A stretch of 64,000 nt of DNA, from NCBI RefSeq assembly GCF_963169125.1, contig NC_084797.1, forward strand, positions 91,421,868-91,485,867, given 5' to 3'. A program made the position numbers and the translations under genes. The notes beneath the pieces were generated by a model, which searched no databases, was not told the DNA's origin, and was given only the letters and a program-made list of their open reading frames with translations. Below, piece by piece: positions 1-10,264 of this stretch. The number at the start of each line of letters is the position of its first letter. Within the stretch, counting starts at the first letter, position 1. Source of the DNA: Humulus lupulus (lineage: Eukaryota > Streptophyta > Magnoliopsida > Rosales > Cannabaceae).

Positions 1-533
1 AAGCTGGTAACGAACAAGTCAAAGAACTCAAATAATACAATCAGTTAGAATACTAACCACTCAGAATTGAGATTGAATTGACCTATGGTCAACTATATGA
101 TATGACTAGAATAGATAATAACGGTATGTTTACTTATCTTATCAACTGTCAATATCGGTCCTGTTAGATGTAACAAATACATCCAATCTTATCTACTTTG
201 CTAATGTTCTGGAAAGAACATAACACTGTAATGTGTAAGTAGATCATATCGTAGATTGGCAAGTCAGTGTAAATCCGGTGCACTGACTAATCTTAGGACT
301 AACTTATTTTGAACATATAATCATATTTATATTCCACTGTGATTACGCCACTATAAATAAGATTAGCTATATGCTCGGGATTAAATAGAAGTTTATATTA
401 AACAAATAATCATGAAAATAAAACATGTGAGCAAAGTGATTGACCAAGTCAAAAAATGATTTCTATTCTTTTATTGATAATAAAATGAGATTACAAAGAA
501 TTTGGGTTTTAATTAGGGCATAAAACCCCAACA
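1..533 (-). mobile_element. LTR of a copia-like retrotransposon (partial, runs off the window)
   Basis: The right edge ends in CCCCAACA at 533, so the minus strand starts TGTTGGGGTTTTATGCCC, a start I associate with plant Ty1/copia LTRs. AATAAA lies on the minus strand at 470-475. The block cuts abruptly into a gag reading frame that continues from 534, so it is an insertion. The other end, and therefore the target duplication and orientation, lies outside the window. Copia rather than gypsy is inferred from resemblance only. Confidence 0.5.
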
Positions 534-812
534 GATGTTACCCTCTTGAGCATCAATTTTTTGTTGCTAGGTGGCCACCTGTTTGCGGAGCACCACCGCC
601 TCCGGTGTCTCTTCCGCGTCCATGGGCTGAGGGTATTCTTCCTCATAATACCCCTGGTCGACACCGTTATCTTCGCTGTCGTACTCGGCGTATTCGTCAT
701 AGTCCTACATCATCTCAGGCACGTCGTGAGGTGGTTGCCGACTATGTTCTCCTCTTTCAACTCCAGTAGGAGGGAGCACGTCATATGTAATGTTTCTTCG
801 TGTTGTTACCAT
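534..812 (-). pseudogene. gag N-terminal remnant of a Tat/Ogre-like gypsy element
   Basis: Reading on the minus strand from an ATG at 812-810, about 93 codons stay in one frame up to the copia-like LTR at 533. The frame begins MVTTRRNITYDV and contains an acidic Tyr/Asp/Glu-rich stretch (DYDEYAEYDSED). Two in-frame TAG stops occur at 705-707 and 567-569; both could be former CAG codons. It sits just downstream of a gypsy-type LTR and primer-binding site, the usual position of gag. I do not recognise a conserved capsid motif in this short piece, so the assignment rests on context. Confidence 0.5.
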
Positions 813-846
813 GGCTGTAAGTGTTTTCAAATGCTCTCTTCAAGCT

Positions 847-865
847 TTCAATGAAAGCACCAAAA
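847..865 (-). other. primer-binding site next to the 866-1725 LTR
   Basis: Directly inside the LTR, reading on the minus strand, comes TTTTGGTGCTTTCATTG. A TGG-initiated stretch right after the LTR CA end is the usual layout of a tRNA primer-binding site. The primer tRNA was not identified. Confidence 0.4.
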
Positions 866-1725
866 TGTTGACTGCCTTTTTTGCTATCAACCTTAAGAAG
901 AGAGATTAAAGAAATAAGCAATAAGAACATAAGGATTTTTAGGTGGTTCAGGTTATAAAAGAACCCTAGTCCACGAGTCTTTGGTATTAAGAGGATTGGA
1001 AGCTTATGATGGCAAGCTCCAATGGTGTATTCTCAGGTAGCGTTTAGATTGTCTGAGTACAAGGTGTTTTCTCTCTATAAAACTAAACCCCTTACAATGA
1101 GACTCCCAGTTCTATTTATAGAGGCTGGGGTTATTAATATTAATCATCAGAAATTAATACACATTCTTTCCATTATTGGGGGATTAATATCAATTCAATG
1201 CTTTGGGATGCATTGAATAGAGACCACGACCCAAGCGGGGCCCACTGCAGAAAACACCTACTTTATAGGGAACATGCCCTAGGTACTGCCAAGGCGTGCT
1301 GTAATTACCTCCATGTCAGACGGCGTAGTGGGAGTGCGAATTGTCGAGTCGTACACTCGACAACATTGTTGATGGATCGCCCATAAAGGTTGTTGGACGA
1401 TCTTCTAGCTCTGAAAACCCGAATTTGTTGACACGTTGCACTTTACCTTAGGTCCAAGAATCAAAACCTCAGACCTGTGAGACGATTGGGAGACGAGAGC
1501 CCTCGCCTTAATTTTCTGAGCTACAGATCCTCCATCTCCGAGGACAAACCTCGGAGAGTAATCTATGCAGGCACCCACGACCCGCTGTCAGAGGCAAGGT
1601 CTCACCTAGGAGGACCCCGCTTCGACTAGAGAGTCTCGGGTAGTAACATGGCCCGATAATGTTCATGAACGTCTGAGCCAGCCACTGGGGTTTGCCACGT
1701 GTTAGAGGTGAAAATACGGACAACA
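866..1725 (-). mobile_element. 5' LTR of a gypsy (Tat/Ogre-like) element
   Basis: An 860-bp block with inverted terminal pentamers (TGTTG at 866, CAACA at 1721-1725). The minus strand carries a TATA-box-like CTCTATAAATAG near 1112-1123, followed by sequence suitable for an R/U5 region, then the LTR end, a primer-binding site and gag. That order makes this the 5' LTR of a minus-strand element whose body is interrupted by the copia-like LTR at 1-533. Small open frames inside it are not genes. The outer target duplication (candidate ACGTT at 1726-1730) cannot be confirmed because the other LTR is outside the window. Confidence 0.6.
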
Positions 1726-2226
1726 ACGTTGTTTTTTTTTTTGTTGACGTTTAGTTGGTCCTGTAAGTTGTTTTCAAGTTGCATTTTAGTTGTTTTTTTT
1801 TTCCAAAAAACGTATTTTCGTAATTATGAAACTTTGAAAATCGTATTTTTGAAAACTTGAGTGCGTATTTTTGAAAAAAAAATAGGAACTATAAAAAGAT
1901 TAAAAAAAAAGCAAAAAAAAATGTGTATTTAAGAAAAAAATTCTTTTCTAAATGCATCCTTAATATAATTGTTATTAATAAGAATTTTTCTTAAATTTCC
2001 CAACTTCTATTTTAAGTAAATGTATATTAGGTAAGCACATTCATTCCTACACTTAGCGTTTATTTTATTTAAAACAAGCTTATTAGACTTGGATAAGTAA
2101 TTTTACATCTAAAAAATAAGAAAATAAATTTTATGTTATATTTCTTTGCTTAGTTGTATAATTATTCTATTTTGTAATTTCAATTTTAGTTTTTTTTTCT
2201 TTTCTTTTGAACTTATAATTGTTATT
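1726..2226. other. AT-rich intergenic DNA
   Basis: Long T and A runs with no open frame, no RNA gene and no repeat structure that I can support. Confidence 0.6.
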
Positions 2227-2235
2227 TTAGTATAA

Positions 2236-3352
2236 GGTAAATACTTATTTCTACCGTATCTTTTATTGAAATATAGATATAGTACCTTATGTTTTCAATA
2301 ATGTTAATCTGGTATCTATAATTTGAAATTGTACATATTTGGTACCCTAGATTCAAATTTAATCAATATGACTAAACTGCTATCAATTCTTTGAATTTGA
2401 AACCCATATTATTGAGTGTAATTTGGTCATATTGATAAAAATTTATTGATAAAATTTCAGGATAAGGTACCAAATATGTACAATTTCAAATTACAGGTGT
2501 ACGCCCTAGTTTTCCCACGGGCTGGTTAGCAGGACGAGCTACGGACTAATCACGATTAGCCCGTTAACATCCCCAAGACCGGAGCTCCCATTTCGAGGTT
2601 GTACCTTCTTAGCTCGAGCAATCCCTGAGGACTCGCCAAGGTTGCCCAGGACTGGGGGAAGGAATCTGAAGGCCGAAGGTCGGGTCAGGGGAGCAGCTCG
2701 TGGCACGAGCTATGTATGGAGCTCTGACCCTATCTAAAGTCAACACACGCAAGATAAACGTGCATATATCTGACATCACGTGTCCGATATCTCCCTAACT
2801 TCTTGGACACGCAGCATGAACGTGCGTGTTCAGATATCCACGGCTGGGTTGGGCCGTGCGGCCCATTATCTCCTTACCTATCGATTTGACCATACTTATG
2901 TGTCAAGTTTAGGAATTAATCATGAATGTCACAGAGTTGATATGACAAATAATAAGGTCACGGGATGACCTCCTTACCAACTTCTAGGTGCCTTCTCCTA
3001 TAAATATGGAGAACCTGGGAGTTGATAAGGGTTGGGGAAAAATAGTCTCTGAATAGATATATGCTTTGTAACCAAATACCCATAATATATCAATAATATT
3101 GACTAGTGGAGTAGAAGGATTTTAACCTTCGAACCACTTAAAAACGTGTCTTGAGTCACCTAGTTCATTCTCTAAGATTCTATATCTGCGACGGTTCTAT
3201 ATTCAGCACTAATCACTTTCTCTTCTTCTCTTAATTACCTGTTGGCGAAGAACCGCGTCAACAACAGGGTACTAGATAAGCATTATTAAAAATATAGGGT
3301 ACCAAGCCTGTATTTCGATAAAACATAAAGGACCAAATAGTTATTTTACCCA
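2236..3352. mobile_element. fold-back MULE-type MITE, split by a solo LTR
   Basis: Two arms of roughly 110-120 bp are inverted copies of each other (for example GGTACCAAATATGTACAATT at 2467 mirrors 2328-2347). They surround a short loop. The element is flanked by a perfect 9-bp duplication TTAGTATAA (2227-2235 and 3353-3361), the size made by Mutator-like transposases. Without the nested solo LTR (2498-3263) and its duplicated site it is about 346 bp. It has no coding capacity. Confidence 0.8.
2498..3263. mobile_element. solo LTR, second family (766 bp), copy 1
   Basis: Starts TGTACGCCCTAG and ends CCGCGTCAACA, with a perfect 5-bp target duplication ACAGG (2493-2497 and 3264-3268). No internal region is present, so this is a solo LTR left by LTR-LTR recombination. 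A plus-strand CTCCTATAAATATGG (2996-3010) is TATA-like. A full-length relative lies at 55791-56555. It interrupts the right arm of the fold-back element. The superfamily cannot be decided from an LTR alone. Confidence 0.85.
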
Positions 3353-3485
3353 TTAGTATAATAGAAACTTCAGTGAAATTAATAAAAAAAAATTACTAAT
3401 TTTAGAAAGGTCCTCAATTAAAATTTGGCCCAAAACACCAAAGTTACAGAAATAGTCTGCTCATAATCAAAACTTATAATTAAAA

Positions 3486-4118
3486 GGAAAAATGCCAACT
3501 TGACTCTTGTGTTTTGCCCGAATACTTGGCCAGCTTCTATGGTTTGTTAAATGATAAAATGTGCATTGTGTTTTGCAAAATTGAACAAAATGATACCCTC
3601 AATTCGATTTTGGTCAAATAATTTTTCAATAGGACTAAAATACCCTTAAATTTCTGAATCAATGAATTTATTAAATAATACAAAATAGATTTTAAAATAA
3701 AAAATATATATTTAATTTAATTTTTCTTTTATCTCTCCTCTCTCTTCTCTTCCCGATCTTCTCATTTGCAAGAGAAGAAAAGGAGATGAGAGAAGGAGAA
3801 GAAGAACAGAAGAAAAGAAAATGAGAAGGTCAGGAAGGAAGGGAAAGAGAGAGAGAGGAGAAAGAAAATAAAAATAAAATTAAATATATGTTTTTTTTAT
3901 TTTTTATTTTAAAATTTATTTTTCATCATTTAATAAATTTATTAATTCAGAAATTTAAGTGTATTTTAGTCATATTTAAAAGTTATTTGACCAAAATTTA
4001 GTTCAGCGTATCATTTTGATCTATTTTGTAAAACACATGATCTGTTTTGTCATTTAACAAAACATAAAGATCGATCGAGTATTCGGGTAAAACATAAGGG
4101 TCAAATTAATATTTTCCC
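3486..4118. mobile_element. fold-back MULE-type MITE
   Basis: A 633-bp element whose two halves are inverted copies with arms of about 280 bp. The left arm starts GGAAAAATGCCAACTTGACT; the right arm, read in reverse complement, starts GGGAAAATATTAATTTGACC. The centre is a pyrimidine/purine-rich loop. The flanks carry a perfect 9-bp duplication TAATTAAAA (3477-3485 and 4119-4127), as expected for Mutator-like transposition. It has no open reading frame and is therefore non-autonomous. Confidence 0.85.
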
Positions 4119-4127
4119 TAATTAAAA

Positions 4128-5240
4128 TCATAAATAAATTTATGTACTTGACTCCAAATCTGCATACAAACTTTAACCTCCAATTGACAATATTAAAAGA
4201 ATTCGTGTAAAGCACATAGTTTGGTCTCTTTTTACACTTCTATCTACTTGGTACTTACTTTATCTGTCATAAAATTCGAAACACTGGTCATGATCATCAC
4301 CTAACTCGGAAGTGGTCTATCTTCATCTGGAAAGCGGATACCGCTTTCATTTCATTCTTTCTGCGACAGTCCATTGGTTTGGTATGGCTTTGTCTCACAA
4401 AGTGATATACTTAAATAGGCCGAAAACAAGCGACATTTGAAGCCTGAACATAAAATTTGACCATTCAAATCTAGTGGCTATCTGTCGATTGTCTTCTGCT
4501 TACAAAGCATAAGTTTCGTACTTTTTGTTTGGTTCATTAGTTGGAACCATGAGGAGGAACTATGAAGCTGGTACTCGCGTACTCTGGCCAAGGAGCTTAG
4601 TGCGCAGCTTTATTTGAAATTTTGGATAAAATGTTAATAGCACTGAGCCCAACTCTGTCTACCTCAGAAGAAAAAATTGCAACGTATCTATGAGACTCAT
4701 CTCGATTGGCTGTTCGAAAAGCACTACTACAACCGAACCAAAAAATGGTCGGGACTCGTTTATCATTAGAACAGGGCAATACAATAGTCATTCAAACGTT
4801 ATCACATTCAGTCAAAACATGGTTCTTAATTAAAACGCACATTAAAATATATATATATATATTTCATTTTCTCATCCTAAAAGATATGGGTGGCTGGCTT
4901 TGAAAAATATCACGTATCAAACAAGATTGAAATTTTCAATTTACAATTTAAAAAATCACCGTGATATGCATAAATGTTATGCGCAACCAGAACTTGAAAA
5001 CTTAATGGTCACTAAAGAAAAAGAAAAATTATACACACGCGATGAATTATTGTTTTGCGTTTCTACAGAGGGATTACAAAAGCTTCTTCACAACTTTAAA
5101 GAAAATATATATATATATAACCGTTTTGGATACAAAGCAAGGAGAGGCAGTAAAAACATAAACTTTAGACATGATTAATGGGTGATTATCACAGCACCTT
5201 CTTTTTTCTATCTATTTCCACAGGAAGAATCATTTTTTCT
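4128..5240. other. intergenic DNA downstream of the host gene
   Basis: Mostly AT-rich, with short TA runs near 4848 and 5108. Small open frames at 4706-4903, 4900-5178 and 5182-5454 show no recognisable domain. The last overlaps the antisense of the real exon 2. No gene is supported; the 3' UTR of the minus-strand gene probably extends into 5100-5240. Confidence 0.55.
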
Positions 5241-5372
5241 TTATCGCAAACTCATTACAGGCCAAGGAGCGACTCCTGTGGCAGGAAGTGAAGGCCGTAT
5301 AATGGGAACCCGTCTCACCACAGAAAATGCTTCGTTAAGACGTGCAGCACGACTCATGAACTGGGACACCTT
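5241..5372 (-). other. exon 2 of the DUF6821-type gene
   Basis: A 132-bp terminal exon too short to stand out as an open frame. It begins after TTTTGCAG (acceptor AG at 5374-5373), keeps exon 1's frame, encodes the conserved C-terminal block of the family and stops at TAA (5243-5241). Confidence 0.85.
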
Positions 5373-6608
5373 CTGCAAAATAATCATTTCAATCCATAAT
5401 AAAGGCCAATCTCAAACAGTATTTCTTGCAAACATAGATAGATCAATTACGTAATTAAAGAAGCTCTATCAATTGAGTTTTCTCAAATTCACGGGATATG
5501 CAACATCCAAGAATTTCAGCATCACAACAATCCCAGATGCTATTTACACACCCTTATCCACATTGCCACTGATAAATTGAGCCTAGTTGAGCTTGATAAC
5601 TCCAAACATTTGACTAAAATACGTCAGACGATATATACAAGTTTCAATAAAATTTATTGATATTTCTCTTGATAACAAAACACTGCCCAAAAGTTGAGCT
5701 CTCAAAAAGTGAACATTCTTACTGATATTTTGAGTCATTTTCTACAATACCATTTTTTTGAATTGGCAATAAGCAACTAACATATTAAACATAGAAAAAT
5801 AGATGCAACAACTGACCTTGTCATCCATCGTAACCTTGAGCTGCAAGCTTCGGCTCTTCCTCTTCATCTTATACAATCTCCTTCCCAACATAACAATACC
5901 CAACATGGCCGCTGCCACAGAGAAGGTCCAAACAGGACTAACCCTGAAAGCACAATACTTCAACACCTCAAATGGAACTTTCCACCAAGCCACAGCCCTC
6001 TTCTCTACCTTACCATCATTCGATTTATCCTCTGGTTTCATTTCATCAATTGCACCACTTTCATTCGCAGCAGCTCCTTCTCCTTCCAACTCGGTGGCCG
6101 AATCCCCAACGCTCATACCAGTCCCCTTAGGCGGAATACCATCATCTCCGCCAGTATCAGACCAGAACTCGCGGGTCTCTTTACTTAGGGTTTGAATTTC
6201 CCCAATTCCTTCAAAACCCACTTGGCTTTTCGCATTTTCCAAAAAGTCAAGCTCCTTTTTCGCATCAAATTCCGTGAGTTTACGATCGTCGGACCGATCA
6301 CTGCCCGAATCAGACCAGGGCTCGCCAGGATTTATACTACCAAAGCGAGTATCAGGCGCCGGATCGATCCAACTCGGGTTGTCCGACTCAACCGAGTCCG
6401 AAACCTCCTCGCTAACAACAGCAGCAGCAACTCTCCCTTGATTATCGAGAGAGAAGTAATCAGACCTGATCATTCCCCCCGAATCACCGTCGATCCCATC
6501 GAAATTAATGGGAACGTTGTCACTAGAGTCGGGCAGGTTGAGCAGGCCGGCGGTGTCGGAGTTGTGAAGCACCTCCCAGTCATGGAATTCAGAATTCTCT
6601 CCGTCCAT
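5241..6608 (-). CDS. DUF6821-type single-pass membrane protein, ATG8-interacting (ATI3-like) candidate; two exons
   Basis: Exon 1 is 6608-5817 (264 codons) and exon 2 is 5372-5241 (43 codons plus TAA), giving 307 residues. The donor is CAAG|GTCAGT and the acceptor TTTTGCAG|AAGGTG, with a 444-bp phase-0 intron. Unspliced, the frame would run on into intron sequence and lose the conserved tail. The first ~200 residues are acidic and look disordered. A Trp-Glu-Val-Leu core at 11-14 fits an ATG8-interacting motif. Two Trp (208-209) precede a hydrophobic segment (about 223-242) and a basic KMKRKSRS stretch. Exon 2 adds KVSQFMSRAARLNEAF and a tail ending in PWPVMSLR. This layout matches the plant DUF6821 family, to which I believe the dicot ATI3 selective-autophagy/ER proteins belong. 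Family membership is well supported; the autophagy role is inference from family and motif. Confidence 0.85.
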
Positions 6609-6874
6609 GGTGAGTTTGGAGAATGGAATTGAGCAGTGGGAACCCTAACCCTAACACTAAAGCAAAGCAAGAAGAGGAAGAAAAGTAGTTTTATTGGTAT
6701 AACCCATTGGCACAGCTGATAACCCCACACTACAAGGCAGTTAAACACTCTTTTAATAATAATAAATAAAATAGAATCCAATTCCATTCCTCTCTCCCTC
6801 TCCCTCTCCATTCTATTATATTATTCTCTCTATCTAACGAGTAACAAATAAAGTTATTTTTATTATTATTATTA
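6609..6874 (-). promoter_or_regulatory. promoter / 5' leader of the DUF6821-type gene
   Basis: The interval between the start codon and a fold-back element at 6875. On the minus strand it has a GA-rich tract (about 6785-6812) typical of plant 5' leaders and weak AT-rich TATA-like sequence near 6815-6825. A 113-codon open frame starting at 6811 overlaps the real start in another frame; I read it as leader sequence, though an upstream ATG could affect translation. No TATA box is convincing. Confidence 0.4.
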
Positions 6875-7655
6875 GAGATAATGGTGTCAAAACTTTACAA
6901 TTTTTGTAGTTAACTACCTATGTAAAATTTTTGACGGTACTCAAGTAATTACAATTCTTGCAGTTAAATATTCACGTAAAAAATTTGACCGTAAAACTAC
7001 TTAAGTAGTGGATTTCCTTATACATAATTTTTTGTCCTTGAGTAAACTGTTAAAACTAACTTATGAGACATGTCTCAGCCTTTAATTTATCTATTTTTTT
7101 TAATTTTTAAATAATTTAAAATTAGTTAAAAATTTAGGAAAAAAATACAAAAATAAATAACATATTTTAAATTCATAAAAATTAAAACATGTATTTTAAA
7201 AACTAAAAAAATTACATTATTTAATGAAAAATCTAACTAAAAATCATAAAATTTTCATTTTAATCAACATGAAATTAGATTGTATTAAGATTTTAATCAA
7301 AATAAAAATGGATTTTTTATGAACTTATTTAGACTTTTCATTAAAGTAATGTTTTTTACTTTTAAAATATTTTATTTTATTTTTTCTGAATTTTTAATTA
7401 TTTTTTAAAATATTTAAAAATTAAACTTTAAGGAATTAATATATATATTTTATATTTTTTCTTGAATTTTTTAATATTTTAAAAATATTTTGGACAAATT
7501 GGAGGCTGACATGTGTCTCATAAGGTTAGTTTTAACCGTTGACTTAACAACAAAGAGTTAAGTGCAAGAATTTTAACTACTTGAGTAGTTTTGCCGTCAA
7601 AATTTTTACATAAGTATTTAACAGTAAGATTTGTATGTTTTTGCCACCATATCCC
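6875..7655. mobile_element. fold-back MULE-type MITE in the host-gene promoter region
   Basis: A 781-bp element with long inverted arms: the left begins GAGATAATGGTGTCAAAAC, and the right in reverse complement begins GGGATATGGTGGCAAAAAC. Similarity extends about 250-280 bp inward on each side, through the paired GAGACA.GTCTCA region. The flanks carry a 9-bp TTATTATTA duplication (6866-6874 and 7656-7664), which is low-complexity and so weaker evidence than in the other two copies. There are no open frames. Confidence 0.7.
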
Positions 7656-8275
7656 TTATTATTATTTGATATAATGAAAGGGTTTCTATAAGTCAAAAGA
7701 GTGATGTATATAGGATTTATTTACATGTATAATTATCAATACAAAGATTGGAAAAGTTACAAAAGTGGATTTTTACCATCCAAAAAATTTAACTGTTTAG
7801 TATAAAAGAATACAAATTAATTTATAGTTTGCTAAAAATATATTTCGATGTCACAGGTATGAGATATCTAAAAATTTAGACAATAAATTTTTTGAACATA
7901 AATACTTATTTGGTACCATGTGTTTTATCAAAATACACACTTGACACCTTAAGTTTATAATAATGATCATTTTGTACCATTTATTTGCAATTGATACTAG
8001 GTTGATACCCTTCGCTGGAATATAGTCAACCAAAATTTCAAATATGATAATTTTACCCCTTATTTTAATAATTGATTTGGTCTTCTTTTGTTTTTGTTAA
8101 TTTAAAATGATTTAAAAATATTTTCTGAAATAATAAAACAAAAAAATGAATTATAAATTAATCAATGAAAAAGTAATTAAATATAAATTTTTAAATAAAA
8201 AATTATATAAATTAATTTTAAAATAAAAATATTTAATAAAACTATTTTAATTAACTAGATAAACATAAACATTTT
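7656..8275. other. AT-rich DNA with a probable one-armed fold-back remnant
   Basis: From about 7895 (AATACTTATTTGGTACC) the sequence resembles the outer arm of the fold-back elements, passes through TAGTCAACCAAAATTTC and becomes an AT-rich body. It is cut off at 8276 by a gypsy LTR. The matching arm is not found on the far side of the nest, so it was lost or lies outside the window. No gene is seen. Confidence 0.4.
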
Positions 8276-10264
8276 TGTAACGTCTCAAATTTGCTAATAA
8301 GACTTAGTGCATTGATTAGTGTGCCGAGAGGGCATAATTTGATTTATATGTGAATTATGTGAAATTAATTGAATATATGTGTGATTATGTAACATTTATG
8401 AATTATATTGTGATATGAATACTTATGCATGTTTATGTGTATTAAATATGCATGTGGGCTTGTTTTCGTTAATAATGAACATTTTTATAATTTTGATCCG
8501 TTGAAGGTATAATTGTAATTATATGTGTTATGTGATTGAGACCATATTATTATGTAGATATATTAGTGATATTCGGCACGAGACAATCCTAGCAAGTGAA
8601 TTGGCGGAAAAGTCACAACGAGGTCAAATACCTGGCTTAGGGTGAGCCTAGGGGTATTTTAGTAATTTAGTGCGTAGTCGGGGATTTATCGGGTGATGGG
8701 TAGTTATTTGGTGATTATTTAGGTATATCGAGATTAATTGAGGAATTTATAGGGCTATTTTATGATTAGTGGGAAATGTGGCAAATGACCGTTTTTCCCT
8801 TGAGGGCATTAAATGAGAGCTCTTGGGTTATGGGCATTAGGGACTTTTCCCAAGCCTTGGTTGGACTTAGTTGAGACTAGAATCTTTCAGAAAGACAAAA
8901 AGAAAACACTAAACACAAACTCAGGTTCCATTCTCTCTCTCTCGTTCAACTCCTTCTCTCTTGGGCACTAAGGGGATTCTTGGATTTTTGAGGAGGAAGA
9001 CCTGAAAATTGAAGCTAGGAATGGGATTGGGAGCAACTCAGGGTCATGAATTCACATTTGAGGTAAGATTTTAGTCTAGTTTTAAAGAAATTATGGTGTA
9101 GCTTAAGCTTTTATAAGTTCTGAACTTGTGGGATGGGATTTGAGTGTTGGTAAGGCTTTTGGGTTGGTGTTTTGGGTATAAATGATGTCTAGGTTGTGTT
9201 GTTGAGAGTCCTATACTCAATTGGGACTTGGGTTCAACTTTGGGTTGGGTTTAGAAAGGTTTTGGCTCAGGGAAAAACGCAGGAAAAACCCAGTCTAGGT
9301 TCGCGGGGTCGCGTCGTGGCGCTATTCTTGAAGCGTCGCGACCCGCATGAACTCAGGGGCTAGGGGTGGTTCTCTAAACCGCCTTAGCGCCACTGCGCTT
9401 GGTGGTCTACGCCACAACGCGTGTCCAAGGTAGCAAGGGGTGGCTCTCTAACTTGTAGGGGCTGGAACACTTTTGAGAGGCGTCGCAGCTCAAATTGGAG
9501 GTTTTTGCAAAATGGGGGTTCTTAAGCACGGGAACTCAAACCTAAAGGCTCGGGAAGGATTGTACTACCCGGTTTAGTAGGATTCGATATCTTAAAGGCT
9601 AGGAAGTAATCCAAAAGCTTTTAATTAGTTAGTTTTTGATGGTTATCAGTTATTGTGTTGTGACTAGGTTGTACTGATAGGGCTCGGAAGTAAGGATCGT
9701 GCTCGGGATTGTCATACACTATCTACTCGGGACTTAAGGTAAGAAAACTGCACCCTAGTTGTGATTAGAGCTCGGGCCCCTGTTAATGAATATGACTATG
9801 ATTACATCTGTGATTACTTGATTAGACATGCTTGTATACGGTGCATCTAATTGTGTATTATGCAAACTGTACGTTTGATTATACCTGATCTGAAAGCTTG
9901 GCCTAAGGGAGCCGGGGACAGCAATATACGTGAGGAATGCAGGCCATTTGGCTAGGGCAATCAGGGAGTGCAATATGCACTTGTCTAGCCCAAACGCCAC
10001 CTAAATAATTAGAAGTGCAATTTGCACTTGTATAACTCATTGACTGTTAAAATGGACTATGTGTTTGTTTGAGCAGGGTTATTACTGCTAAGCTTGTTGT
10101 TTATATTCTGTTGCCTATTTTAATATATTGATATTAGTTTTCTTGCTGAGGCTTGGCTCATGGGTGCTATGTGGTGTAGGAAAGGGAAATGGGAAGCTGG
10201 AACAGCAATAAGTTGGAGAGCTTTAGGGGCGCGTGTACATTTGCAGCTACTCAACTACCACAAC
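8276..10264 (+). mobile_element. element H (gypsy, plus strand): 5' LTR, first piece
   Basis: Starts TGTAACGTCTCAAATTTG and follows the whole order of the gypsy LTRs in this window: U3, GAGGTAAG at 9059-9066, GC-rich block 9300-9420, stem-loop near 9561-9584, GGTAAGAAAACTGCACCC at 9739, and the conserved GCTCATGGGTGCTATGTGG block near 10157. It stops at 10264, where element B inserted. The missing 3' part matches 32691-32788 and 54890-55028 in orientation and order, so I read all three as one LTR broken by two insertions. No target duplication can be checked because the 3' end of element H is gone. Confidence 0.7.

Noticed and set aside
2780..2968. 62-codon frame repeated almost identically at 56073-56261, which at first looked like a conserved small protein
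   Set aside because: Both lie inside the two copies of the 766-bp solo LTR; identity reflects shared LTR descent.
4706..5178. Small plus-strand frames downstream of the host gene
   Set aside because: Short, no recognisable motif, AT-rich context, no splice support.
6192..6632. 146-codon plus-strand frame, and 5803-6195 beside it
   Set aside because: Antisense shadows of exon 1 of the DUF6821-type gene, which has better codon logic, splice sites and a family match.
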